Source of the DNA: Sphingobacterium tabacisoli
GTDB lineage: Bacteria; Bacteroidota; Bacteroidia; Sphingobacteriales; Sphingobacteriaceae
Assembly (NCBI RefSeq): GCF_017908035.1
Contig: NZ_JAEQMU010000006.1
Span: forward strand, 1-64,000
DNA: 64,000 nt
Direction: 5' to 3'
Notes under the pieces: model-generated
Seen by the model: the letters and a program-made list of their open reading frames with translations, nothing else
Database searches by the model: none
Told to the model about the DNA's origin: nothing
Shown here: piece by piece, positions 38,101 to 45,765 of the stretch
Position numbering within the stretch: position 1 is the first letter of the stretch
How the letters are laid out: each line of letters begins with the position of its first letter
Program-made: the position numbers and the translations under genes

Positions 38101-38698
38101 GATTCTCTGCAGGTGTAAGGCGTACCTCGGTCCAGGTTTTTCCCTGTAATGGGATCTGCAAAGTCTCAAAGCCCATGCTTTTGAATACCAAAGTAGCATT
38201 AGCATTGCTGACATTGATCACATATGTACCATCCACATCGGTACCTACTGTATTACGCACATTGTCCTTTTCGCTTACTGTGATTCCAGCAAGAGGTTTC
38301 CCCTTGTAGTCCATCACCCGTCCCCGGACCTGCACTTTTTGCTGTGCAATCGATTGTGGTTTTGCAGAGATCACAATCGTTTTATTATCTATACTATATT
38401 GCAACGGTTGATCCCTAAAACAATAATCTAAGACCTCTTGTACCGTAGCATTCCGCATATCGATATCGACCGATCTATTGGATTTGACCAATGATTCATT
38501 GTAAAAGAAATCACAGTTGCACTGTCTCTTGATTTCACTAAAAACTTGAGAAAGCGTCATGCCCTTTCTCGTAATGCTGACGCGCTGTGCGAAAGCGGCC
38601 ATGCCCATTTGCGCAAAGGTAAGCGCAACTAGTAGGATAGTTGTACGTTTTCCCAAAGCCATACCTTTCAGTAATGCTCTGGCATTAGATAAATTCAT
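35138..38698 (-). CDS. SusC-family TonB-dependent transducer with STN domain
   Basis: The 1186-residue protein has a signal peptide (ending 'AAFAQ', about 38) and an STN domain (about 40-112, 'SQVFSEIKRQCNCDFFYNESL'). The CTD beta domain covers about 120-205, followed by the plug ('QIRIRGTAALSGNVQPLWVVDG', 'NVLKDAAATAIYGTKAANG') and a 22-strand-type barrel. The STN domain implies signalling through FecR, whose gene is 95 bp upstream. SusD follows after 14 bp. It resembles the transducer at 24.5 kb in domain order and length, but the aligned plug segments differ, so the ligands probably differ. Confidence 0.96.
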   Translation of the reverse strand: MNLSNARALLKGMALGKRTTILLVALTFAQMGMAAFAQRVSITRKGMTLSQVFSEIKRQCNCDFFYNESLVKSNRSVDIDMRNATVQEVLDYCFRDQPLQYSIDNKTIVISAKPQSIAQQKVQVRGRVMDYKGKPLAGITVSEKDNVRNTVGTDVDGTYVINVSNANATLVFKSMGFETLQIPLQGKTWTEVRLTPAENQLDDVVVTGYQSLQKKSLTGSVASVNMEQLETIFQPNIDKLLQGQVPGLTVMSTSGAPGAMPQIRIRGTAALSGNVQPLWVVDGIILDDAVNVSVDDIMTNRNLIASGIGGVNVEDIESINVLKDAAATAIYGTKAANGVIVITSKKGKAGKTRINFSSTLSMGERPRIEDAYMMNSKERIGVNLEMLDRSLFNASSPRVGEYGTVSDFERYFIDASDKKITWNQFEDKVRMLEEVNTDWFQHLFRNSLTNRQNLSISGGDEKTTFYASGSYLDDQATAKGVGQKTYTGSLKAYTYLTPKMRLGVMMDINARDNKSFFAMDSRENPYEWAIYTTRAQPAFDEDGKYSYFYQNTLKYNFMENREQGWRDSKNFGLRSSVDLEWKFYKDLTFTSLFSYSKQHTTDIDISLEDSFFVRSRKQTNTELIDGVYTEIWRDGGYRKGKGSKNGSITFRNQLIYNPFFKEKHYLNLMVGQEIRKSKTEGETTEVYGYAHDRAHQQIPQFDLMKKMGLPYWTEQLDESAAVSYFGAANYTYDNRYTVSFNMRTDGSNRFGLKTNQMFQPLWAIGANYQMKEEEFLRDVNWVSYLTLKGSYGSQGNVASQAYSDLVARVGQVNVDNPVNFLVISAPKNPYLKWEQTYTSNVALEAGFFKRRLMANVEWYNKKGTDLLGSKQVSQVTGFNEIQVNWASMRNSGWEFSINSINIDTKDFRWSTNINYGYNKNEVLDVNSAPSYGSLTDAKRSKYAASAVVGKPIDGLWSYRYAGLNQDGRATFYTNKEGEKVLYGMNKLDGLKYEGPVTPTTQLGFTNTFSYKGFTLSGLLIGSYGNVMRLRNLSNGWALSFPEPTQNMSREWVDRWRKPGDELITDIPKLEDSAFELGVTGANPYNAKMYDNSDLRTVKGNFLRLQNLSISYDYFTPRLRAMGIQNIRMMLQGNNLYVWKNSKLKGQDPEAQGSNMTYGDTRYVAVSFGNTYLPVPRSYSATLQVQF

Positions 38699-38793
38699 TC
38701 AGTAATAATTTATTAGTTCAATATTTACGGTATTCGACTGCTTGTTCCCATCAAAGCAGTGGTTAGTTAGATTGAATTCGGCTTTTCGTAAAT

Positions 38794-39975
38794 TTACACC
38801 ATCAAGACGACCCTCCTTTCTTTAATACCGACAGGAACGATGTGATATCGGATCTGCCCGGTTCTATTTAATATCTCCAATACTTCTTCTAAGCTTCGTT
38901 TTTTAGAAATCGCCCCTGTAAATCCATATCCCTTTCCTCGGGTTACAACCTGTACCTCTACACCATACCATCTCGACAGTTCATTTCCAATCTGGTCGAG
39001 GCTGGCGTCAAAGAAGGCAAACTCACTATTACGCCATGCATTTACCTTATCCATCTGAGCAGGCCCGACCTTAATATCAGCGCCGCCCCAAGTGACCACG
39101 CTACTTTGACCGGGTTTTAAGGTATAAGCCCTATGATCTGTAGCGACCTCTACACTTCCTTCCATCAATGTCGTTGTTGTACGGTTTTCTCCATAAGCCT
39201 TCACATTGAAATGGGTACCTAAAACTCGAACTTTCTGATCATTAGAAAACACCAAAAAAGGCTTATCCTTATTCTTGGCAACTTCAAAATAAGCCTCTCC
39301 TTCTAATTCTACTTTACGGACACCTCCGATAAAGTTTACGTCATAGGTTAACTTCGAACCCGCATTCAACCACACTTTAGTACCGTCTGTTAGCAATAAG
39401 GCACCTGTCCTTCCTGCAGGTACGCTCACCACCTGAATCATCGGCTCTGTAGCTTCGCTTAATTTTTTTATCTCAAAGAATGAATCACCATTCTGCTTCT
39501 CAGTACTAGTGTAGTCTGTCTCCGAACCATCCGACAATGCTACCACCTCACCATTAGGCAATGTTAGTGTTACACCATCCGTCCCAGAAGGCTGTTTTTC
39601 CACTCCCGCAACGACCACATCTTTATTTTTAACAGGTGTTGCTGTTTCATTATTTCTTTGATAACCAACAAAAGCAACAATTACCGCTGCCGCGACTGCT
39701 CCCCAGCGCAAAAATGGCTTTAGGAAACGCTCTTTTACAGACGTTTGCTCTCCAAATATCAATGCTTCTACGTTGGGATACTGTTCTTTCGATAGTTCAG
39801 CCAACCCTTCGATTCGGTCTTCCTTCTCCAACTTCTCCTCAAATACCTCATCGACATACTGCTCCAATTCGGCACGAAACTCTTCTTCAGAAAATGTATC
39901 GACCAACCAAGCTGCTTGCTCGGGCGTACATTTACCTACCAAGTATTGTTCAAAAACTTGCTTTTTATTATACAT
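38794..39975 (-). CDS. FecR-family anti-sigma factor
   Basis: I start at the ATG at 39975 (393 residues, MYNKKQVFEQYLVGK...); the frame opens 12 codons earlier. A long acidic cytoplasmic segment (about 1-85) precedes the transmembrane helix ('WGAVAAAVIVAFVGYQ'). The FecR domain follows ('VSVPAGRTGALLLTDGTKVWLN', 'GEAYFEVAKN', 'VRVLGTHFNVKAY'), then a DUF4974-type C-terminal domain. The cytoplasmic part is longer than in the FecR at 28 kb. It lies 152 bp after the sigma gene and 95 bp before SusC. Confidence 0.94.
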   Translation of the reverse strand: MYNKKQVFEQYLVGKCTPEQAAWLVDTFSEEEFRAELEQYVDEVFEEKLEKEDRIEGLAELSKEQYPNVEALIFGEQTSVKERFLKPFLRWGAVAAAVIVAFVGYQRNNETATPVKNKDVVVAGVEKQPSGTDGVTLTLPNGEVVALSDGSETDYTSTEKQNGDSFFEIKKLSEATEPMIQVVSVPAGRTGALLLTDGTKVWLNAGSKLTYDVNFIGGVRKVELEGEAYFEVAKNKDKPFLVFSNDQKVRVLGTHFNVKAYGENRTTTTLMEGSVEVATDHRAYTLKPGQSSVVTWGGADIKVGPAQMDKVNAWRNSEFAFFDASLDQIGNELSRWYGVEVQVVTRGKGYGFTGAISKKRSLEEVLEILNRTGQIRYHIVPVGIKERRVVLMV

Positions 39976-40127
39976 AACTTCAGTTTTCCTGTGCCGCACT
40001 ATGATGCGCATTTATCTATATACGCAGCAATACGACAAAGTCTATGCTCTAAAAATTATTTTTTTTTAAAAAAATATAAATGATGTGGAATCCCCCTCAA
40101 AGAGGGATACTTCAGAAAAGTAGAAAC

Positions 40128-40724
40128 CTACCTATTATTAACCCAAAAACCCAATAGGACTACCAATAAGGCAAATAGCTTTTCGCCTAATTCACTCTTT
40201 AAAAAACGCATTGCTTTGGCCATGTGATCCTTAACCGTTCCTACAGATACACCATGTGCCTCCGCGGCTTCTTCATAGCTCTTCCCCTGAAACTTACAAT
40301 ACAGAAAAATCTCCTTACGCTTGGAAGGTAACCGATCAATAGCTACCGACAGCGCTTCGGTCATTGACTCTACATGATCGCTCCCCTCTTCCATTTCGTA
40401 ATATAATGTTGCTTGCGTCAACAATGCTTTGCGTACAGCCTCATTCGATGCTGATTTTCGGAAATAATCGACTACTAAATTACGGGCTATCGTATGCAAT
40501 AAAGGCCAGACCCCCTGCCCTTCCTGTATGCGCTCGCGCATATCCCACAAACGGACAAAAGATACCTGATGCACCTCTAGCACACTATCTTCGTCAGGAA
40601 GAAGCTGATTCAGCTTATGCAATAAAGATGGAGAGTGAAGGTTATAAAGCTTAGAAAAAGCGACACGATCTCCCTCTATCAATAGAGAAATCCACTTACT
40701 TTCACTAAATTCTTCTTTTTCCAA
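40128..40724 (-). CDS. ECF-type RNA polymerase sigma factor, TTG start
   Basis: The 198-residue factor begins with a TTG. An in-frame stop lies four codons upstream and no ATG precedes region 2, so TTG is the only plausible start. Region 2 ('FSKLYNLHSPSLLHKLNQLL' to 'VHQVSFVRLWDMRERI') is unusual, with fewer acidic residues in the core-binding helix than typical. Region 4 ('LPSKRKEIFLYCKFQGKSYEEAAEAHGVSVGTVKDHMAKAMRFLK') is clear. It ends in a hydrophobic tail (LFALLVVLLGFW). A hairpin CCCTC-aaa-GAGGG (40094-40106) sits between it and fecR and could attenuate read-through. Confidence 0.88.
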   Translation of the reverse strand: MEKEEFSESKWISLLIEGDRVAFSKLYNLHSPSLLHKLNQLLPDEDSVLEVHQVSFVRLWDMRERIQEGQGVWPLLHTIARNLVVDYFRKSASNEAVRKALLTQATLYYEMEEGSDHVESMTEALSVAIDRLPSKRKEIFLYCKFQGKSYEEAAEAHGVSVGTVKDHMAKAMRFLKSELGEKLFALLVVLLGFWVNNR

Positions 40725-40825
40725 GCGTCCTTACTTTAAACGAAACAAAATTATGAATTTTTTATTAATAACGATTTTATAAATGTTTATGCTACATAGC
40801 GTCTGATTGAGAGGATACTATAATG

Positions 40826-41336
40826 AAGGTTTAAAATATTCCATTTGTCCTTATCAGGACAGGACCTTCTTTATTCCTTGATGAATAAAGAAGCAAACAA
40901 ATCAAGGCTTGGGTATTGTTACGCTAAAAACAGTTCGAAATCCGGAATGTATTTGAGCCGTTTCACTTCTTAAATCCATTCTAATCGGACTTCTTCTGTT
41001 TTCTTAACGCTACAACACCCTAGGCCGGTTTAGAGCCTGTGGATAGCAAAAGGAACAGGCGATCAATAATCAACAGGTGAAAAAGACGACCTTGTAAGAT
41101 ATGGAGACTAAGGCCGTAAAGCTATCACACAGATTATCGTACATATTGCAGTAACCAAGGATTTCCAGTCTAGGGGTGGGGCAGTGTTGTGGCGACCTAG
41201 GAAACCGCATGTATAGCTTTATGTGCTGTGATGAACATAGGTTACACAGTCTTGACTCTTTGCTTCTTTCTCGTTCAAGGAGAAAGAAGAGCCCGGTCGC
41301 GGCTCAAGCGACAAGAAGATGTTGATTTTAAACCTT
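40826..41336 (-). repeat. Dispersed repeat element, copy B (511 bp, inverted)
   Basis: This copy is inverted relative to copies A and C. Perfect 12-bp terminal inverted repeats AAGGTTTAAAAT (40826-40837) and ATTTTAAACCTT (41325-41336) mark its ends. The conserved core runs from AAAGCTAT (41118) to ATAGCTTT (41220). Each end carries a hairpin and a 'caaag...caag' motif (left: CTTCTTTATT/AATAAAGAAG; right: CTTCTTTCTC/GAGAAAGAAG). It fills the space between the sigma gene and the 3' end of the amidase gene. There is no reading frame of note and no other feature in 40725-41359. Confidence 0.85.
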
Positions 41337-41359
41337 CTTTAAACTTTGACCTTATCAAA

Positions 41360-42067
41360 CTATTGCGATGGCAGTGGTGCAATTTTCAGCGTCACAGGAA
41401 GCCCTAACTCTTTACGCAACGCATGCATAAATTTATCTCCTGGATCCCGCTTCGAAGTGATATATGTAGGGTTCGTTTCCTTCCACCAAAGCGTCTTTTT
41501 AAAAGCTTGATATTCATGATGCCCTATCACATACTCAATAGCATATTTTTTACGGAGATACCTGATCAGCTTTGTATTAGCTTCTAATTGTTTTTCAGTT
41601 AAAGGATTTTTAGGTGTACCGATATTCTCGATCCCGATAGCACAATAATTAAGACCTATAGTATGTCTGGCAAATTGATTTTCCTCCAGTAGCTGATAGA
41701 TGCGGCCATCACGTCCGATCACAAACTGCGCGGATACATTTAAAGAACTTGCAGTCTGCAAATCCCTCCTTCCAGGAAGAAAGACAGGATTGAACGTCTT
41801 AATTGTCCCTGCTACACTCATATTCTCGGTATAATGCACCACCACTATGCGTGGATCAATAAGCGCTGTATCTGCACTAATACCATGTCGTTTCAACAGA
41901 TATTCTAAAGAAAGACGCTCGCGATCCGCATCCCATTGTATAGGTCGTTTTATGACAGTAGGCTTGGTCTGTCCGGAAAGCAATAAAACACTTCCGACGA
42001 CCAAGCCTACCATTGTTATTATTCTCCATGAAAGCATCTTCTTTTTAATAACCCAAGTTACTCCCAT
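41360..42067 (-). CDS. N-acetylmuramoyl-L-alanine amidase (amidase_2/AmpD type), exported
   Basis: The 235-residue protein has an N-terminal hydrophobic segment (about 12-32, 'LSWRIITMVGLVVGSVLLLSG'), so it is exported or anchored; Met11 is an alternative start. The amidase_2 fold shows the zinc ligands His78 ('VVVHYT'), His183 ('IGHHEY') and Asp208 ('RDPGDKF'), plus 'QFVIGRDGRIYQLLEENQFARHTIG' and 'AIGIENIG'. It would cut the amide between MurNAc and L-Ala. It is the third gene of an operon with a GHL10 glycosidase and GlcNAc-6-P deacetylase, which together suggest peptidoglycan turnover. Confidence 0.9.
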   Translation of the reverse strand: MGVTWVIKKKMLSWRIITMVGLVVGSVLLLSGQTKPTVIKRPIQWDADRERLSLEYLLKRHGISADTALIDPRIVVVHYTENMSVAGTIKTFNPVFLPGRRDLQTASSLNVSAQFVIGRDGRIYQLLEENQFARHTIGLNYCAIGIENIGTPKNPLTEKQLEANTKLIRYLRKKYAIEYVIGHHEYQAFKKTLWWKETNPTYITSKRDPGDKFMHALRKELGLPVTLKIAPLPSQ

Positions 42068-42098
42068 GTATAGTTCTTTTATATTTAAAAGCTATTTT

Positions 42099-43763
42099 TT
42101 AATTATGCTGCACACTTTTAGCGATATAAGCACTCTCATTACCTAAGCGATCTACTGCACGCACAGCCACATCATATAGCGTTTTGCCATCTTTCTGCTT
42201 CGGCAATTCCAATGAAGTAACCCCAGTATCAAGAATATCTGTGGTCCAGACTTCGCCATAGCGTGTATAAACAATCCAGTGCGCCACTTGATCCGGCTGT
42301 TTTTGCAACCACTTCGCGAATACCGTATTCTTCTGATTCGTCAACAATAACGTTGGACGTAATAATAGATTAGCCTTAAGCCATGGACTCTTTGGAATCA
42401 ATGCTTTCTCTTTATACGGACCGTTTTTTAATGCAGGCAACATCGCAGGATTCTTCGTCAGACCAGCAATACTCCAGTGTACCGCTCCAGGACTATTCGG
42501 AACGATATCACGGGATGCCGCAACTTGATTTACGATTTCTTTTGTGCGATCTGATGACCGTACCTCCACCGTATTCAGGCCTGGCCACAAATGTCGATTA
42601 TATCTATTTTCAGATTGCCACCATTTCAACAGCGCCGTAAAACTCTGTCTCTGTGGCTCAATAGGCCAGTAGAGCTGTGGCGTAAAATAATCAATCCACC
42701 CCTCGTTAAGCCACAATTTCGCATCCGCATACAATTCATCATATTGTGAAGAACCTGTTACTCCCGAAGGATATCCTGGCTTCCAAATACCAAATGGGCT
42801 CAATCCGAACTTAACAAAATTCTTCTCCGCTTTTATTTCCTCGTAGACACGTTTGATAAAACGGTTTACATTATCTCTACGCCAATCTCCTCTGGACAGC
42901 GTACCGCCATCTGCTCTATAAACATTCCATGTTTTATCATCTGGAAAATCTGCTCCACCATTGTACTCTGCATAGGGGTAGAAATAGTCGTCAAAATGTA
43001 TCCCGTCAATATCATAGCGTTTTACGATGTCATTAACAACCTTCGATGCATGGTCTTGCGTCCGTTGATCAGCAGGATCAAACCAATACATACCATTCCG
43101 TAATCGAACAACATTCTCTGGTGTACGTTTCACCATAGATTCTGCCGTCACCGTACCTCCGTTAGAGTGGTGCGCGCGGTAAGGATTCAACCATACGTGC
43201 AGTTCAAGCCCACGCTTATGTGCTTCCTGTACCCAAAAATCTAGCGGATCATAGTAAGGTTCTGGGCGCTTACCAATCTCTCCGGTCAAGAAGTACGACC
43301 AAGGTTCAAATTGACTATTGTACATCGCATCTGCGGACGGACGAGCCTGAAAAATAACCGCATTGAAATTATTATCCTTCAACATATCCAATAAAGCGAT
43401 CGCTTCTTGCTTTTGTTGTTCTGTAGTCAGATTACGTTTAGAAGGCCAGTTGATATTGGCTACTGTTGCTACCCAAGCAGCACGAAATTCGCGAGGCACG
43501 GACGGTAAATCAACCACCAAAGACTCTTCTTCCTTTGCTTTTACTGGTGGCGCCATCTCGGCCGACTGAGCTACTAATGGAGGTTTGACATCCTTTTTTG
43601 GAGTATCCTTCTGCACTGCTGCAGTCGCCTGAGAATTAGAGACCTCTGTCTCTGCTTTCTTTCTACCCTGTGTTTTCTTATCCTTGCGAGAAGCACAAGA
43701 AAACATAAAAACAGAAATTAACATGGCAGCAATGACTGCGCTTTTAATCGTATTTAAAGTCAT
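42099..43763 (-). CDS. GHL10 (DUF187) glycoside hydrolase-like lipoprotein
   Basis: I start at the ATG at 43763 (554 residues; lipobox 'VFMFSC'); the frame continues to a TTG at 43772. A low-complexity linker (about 25-70) precedes the GHL10 domain: 'FRAAWVATVANINWPSKRNL', 'AVIFQARPSADAMYNS', 'ELHVWLNPYRAHHSNG', 'DIDGIHFDDYFYPYAEYNG' and 'WIDYFTPQLYWPIEPQ' match the family blocks including the acidic 'DDY' pair. A fibronectin-type segment ends the protein. E. coli DigH of this family cuts peptidoglycan strands lacking stem peptides. Its stop is followed 31 bp later by the amidase, and nagA lies 11 bp upstream. Confidence 0.9.
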   Translation of the reverse strand: MTLNTIKSAVIAAMLISVFMFSCASRKDKKTQGRKKAETEVSNSQATAAVQKDTPKKDVKPPLVAQSAEMAPPVKAKEEESLVVDLPSVPREFRAAWVATVANINWPSKRNLTTEQQKQEAIALLDMLKDNNFNAVIFQARPSADAMYNSQFEPWSYFLTGEIGKRPEPYYDPLDFWVQEAHKRGLELHVWLNPYRAHHSNGGTVTAESMVKRTPENVVRLRNGMYWFDPADQRTQDHASKVVNDIVKRYDIDGIHFDDYFYPYAEYNGGADFPDDKTWNVYRADGGTLSRGDWRRDNVNRFIKRVYEEIKAEKNFVKFGLSPFGIWKPGYPSGVTGSSQYDELYADAKLWLNEGWIDYFTPQLYWPIEPQRQSFTALLKWWQSENRYNRHLWPGLNTVEVRSSDRTKEIVNQVAASRDIVPNSPGAVHWSIAGLTKNPAMLPALKNGPYKEKALIPKSPWLKANLLLRPTLLLTNQKNTVFAKWLQKQPDQVAHWIVYTRYGEVWTTDILDTGVTSLELPKQKDGKTLYDVAVRAVDRLGNESAYIAKSVQHN

Positions 43764-43774
43764 AGTACGCAAAA

Positions 43775-44884
43775 CTACACTTTCTCTCCCTCAAAGTAAA
43801 CCTTTTTCACATTAAAGTATTGATCAAAAACCAATACATTCGCTTTTGCCCCTTCAGCCAAATGTCCAATATCTTTTCTCTCTATCAGTCGAGCCGGATA
43901 AGTGGTTGCCATACGAATAGCTTCATCTAATTGAATACCTACTTTTTCCACACAGTTTCGGATAGCCCCTAACATGGTCAAAGCAGATCCGCTCAGCGTT
44001 CCGTCGGGCAACACATAATGATCCTTGTTAAAAACATGTTGATAGATTCCATTTTCGCATTCCGTAACCGCATCTGTAATTAGAAACAATCGCTCTCTCA
44101 ATTGTGCTTTACTGATCTTTATCACTTCATAATCCACATGAATACCGTCTGCGACTATTGAAGCACATACCTCCTTGTGGTTGAATATGGCACCCGGTAC
44201 ACCTGCCTGTCGATGGTGCAATGGCGACATCGCATTCCAAAGATGCGTAGCAGCTTTAATTCCCTTGTCAAATGCTTTCGAAGCTTCTTGAAATGTCGCA
44301 TCAGTATGTCCAGCACTGATTAAAACGCCTTTTGACAGCAAATAATCCAAACATTCGTCCTCTAGCAGTTCGGGAGCAACAGTTACAATCCCTATCACAT
44401 CTTCGTTACCTTCAAAGAGATGCCGTAGTGTAGGCAAGCTGGCTTTAAAAATCAACTCTGCGGGGTGAGCACCTCTTTTCTTCGGATTCAGGAACGGCCC
44501 TTCCAGATGTAGCCCTAGTGCTACACGAGGCGAAGCATCTTTAAAAACACGAATAGCCTCATCGAATATTTGAATGGTATTCGTTGCCAACGTTAGGTAA
44601 AAAGAGGTACACCCCTGTTTCAATAATTCCTTTTGTATTTTCTCCAGTGCATCGACACTTAGGATTTCGGAAAAGAGATTTCCTCCGGCACCATAAATCT
44701 GTAAATCGATCAGTCCGGGGCAAATATTACAACCTTCCACATCTACTTTTTCAAATTCATCAGAGACATCCCCTACAGGTACAATACCTACTATTTTATC
44801 TCCTGAAATCAGTAATGCTTGATTCTGTATAATATCATAACCAGAATAGATTGTTCCGTTGTGTAAAGCTAGCTTTCTTTCCAT
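43775..44884 (-). CDS. nagA: N-acetylglucosamine-6-phosphate deacetylase
   Basis: I start at the ATG at 44884 (369 residues, MERKLALHNG...); the frame opens 14 codons earlier inside a hairpin. The enzyme converts GlcNAc-6-P to GlcN-6-P in the cytoplasm. Amidohydrolase blocks are intact: 'GLIDLQIYGAGG', 'LGLHLEGPFL' (metal-binding Glu about 128), 'SAGHTDA' (His about 193), 'THLWNAM' (His about 214), 'DGIHVD' and 'LITDA'. The length is usual for NagA. It is the first gene of the operon with the GHL10 hydrolase and amidase, so the supply of GlcNAc-6-P may come from cell-wall recycling. Confidence 0.95.
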   Translation of the reverse strand: MERKLALHNGTIYSGYDIIQNQALLISGDKIVGIVPVGDVSDEFEKVDVEGCNICPGLIDLQIYGAGGNLFSEILSVDALEKIQKELLKQGCTSFYLTLATNTIQIFDEAIRVFKDASPRVALGLHLEGPFLNPKKRGAHPAELIFKASLPTLRHLFEGNEDVIGIVTVAPELLEDECLDYLLSKGVLISAGHTDATFQEASKAFDKGIKAATHLWNAMSPLHHRQAGVPGAIFNHKEVCASIVADGIHVDYEVIKISKAQLRERLFLITDAVTECENGIYQHVFNKDHYVLPDGTLSGSALTMLGAIRNCVEKVGIQLDEAIRMATTYPARLIERKDIGHLAEGAKANVLVFDQYFNVKKVYFEGEKV

Positions 44885-44892
44885 ACTGCAAT

Positions 44893-44940
44893 ATAAAAAA
44901 CTTTCATGATTCCTTCTGTTCATCAACAGACATGAAAGTT
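44893..44940 (-). promoter_or_regulatory. Terminator-like hairpin just upstream of nagA
   Basis: Arms AACTTTCATG (44899-44908) and CATGAAAGTT (44931-44940), a 6-nt bulge, and an inner 6-bp stem TCTGTT-catc-AACAGA (44915-44930) form one hairpin. Reading leftwards it ends in TTTTTTATATT, 15 bp before the nagA ATG. An intrinsic terminator in a leader suggests attenuation of the nagA operon. No ligand-binding class is recognised. Confidence 0.55.
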
Positions 44941-45030
44941 CTTGATGTCCATTAAACCGAACGAAGAGAGCTCATTGATCCCTCGGAATATAGAATCGAA
45001 TCAATAATACAGACACTTTCAGAAAAAAAA

Positions 45031-45560
45031 GAAGATTTAAAATATTCTATTTCTCGCTCGAGCCGCGACCGGGCTCTTCTTTCTCCTTGAACGAGAAAGA
45101 AGCAAAGAGTCAAGACTGTGTAACCTATGTTCATCACGGCACATAAAGCTATACGCGCGGTTTCCTAGGTCGCCACAACACTGCCCACCCACAGACTGGA
45201 AATCCTTGGTTACTGCAATATGTACGATAATCTGTGTGATAGCTTTACGGCCTTAGTATCCATATCTTACAAGGTCGTCTTTTTCACCTGCTGATTATTG
45301 ATCGCTTGTTCCTCTATTCTATTCACAGACTACAAATCAGCCTTAGCTTATTTGGCTGTGAAAGCAAACAGGATTAGAAAACAGGTTATTGGCATTTCCT
45401 TTCATTCAGTAACAATGTCGCCTTAGCGTATCGGCGACAGCAGGTATGGAAATCCTTTGTGCCGATACGGTACAGCGACACGCTTTTGTATACTTTTGGC
45501 AAGACAAAAGTATAAGCCGGTCGCGGCTCGAGCGACAAGAAGATGTTGATTTTAAACCTA
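45031..45560 (+). repeat. Dispersed repeat element, copy C (about 530 bp)
   Basis: Same orientation as copy A. It contains GAGCCGCGACCGGGCTC and the hairpin CTTCTTTCTC/GAGAAAGAAG near the left. The conserved core runs 45145-45246, and a hairpin TATACTTTT/AAAAGTATA lies near 45489-45513. The right end ATTTTAAACCT (45549-45559) is the complement of copy A's left end. It lies between the divergent nagA and the small ORF ahead of ridA. The remaining sequence between 44941 and 45646 shows no other feature. Confidence 0.85.
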
Positions 45561-45646
45561 CTTTAAACTTTGACCTTATCAATTTACCATCTGCTTAAAA
45601 GTAATACAGAAAGTTTGTAACTTCGTTTCACACAAAACCTCAGACT

Positions 45647-45763
45647 ATGGACAATCCAAAACAAAGCGCAAACAGCAGCATAAAAGCCATGCGTATTATC
45701 AATGTCATTGCGATTACGGTTTTTGTCCTAGGAATCCTTTATAAAATATTTATAGCTAAATAA
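45647..45763 (+). CDS. 38-residue single-pass membrane protein
   Basis: A short frame reads MDNPKQSANSSIKAMRIINV, then a hydrophobic stretch (about 19-34), ending in IAK. It has a soluble polar head and one transmembrane helix. The stop is 2 bp before the ridA ATG, the tightest spacing in this neighbourhood, which suggests translational coupling. I do not recognise a family. The absence of any other gene between here and the repeat element makes this a real candidate rather than a shadow, but its coding status needs proteomic or comparative support. Confidence 0.55.
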   Translation: MDNPKQSANSSIKAMRIINVIAITVFVLGILYKIFIAK

Positions 45764-45765
45764 CA

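Noticed and set aside
40826..45560. Dispersed elements as insertion sequences
   Set aside because: No transposase frame and no target-site duplication that I could confirm; only terminal repeats and hairpins are visible.
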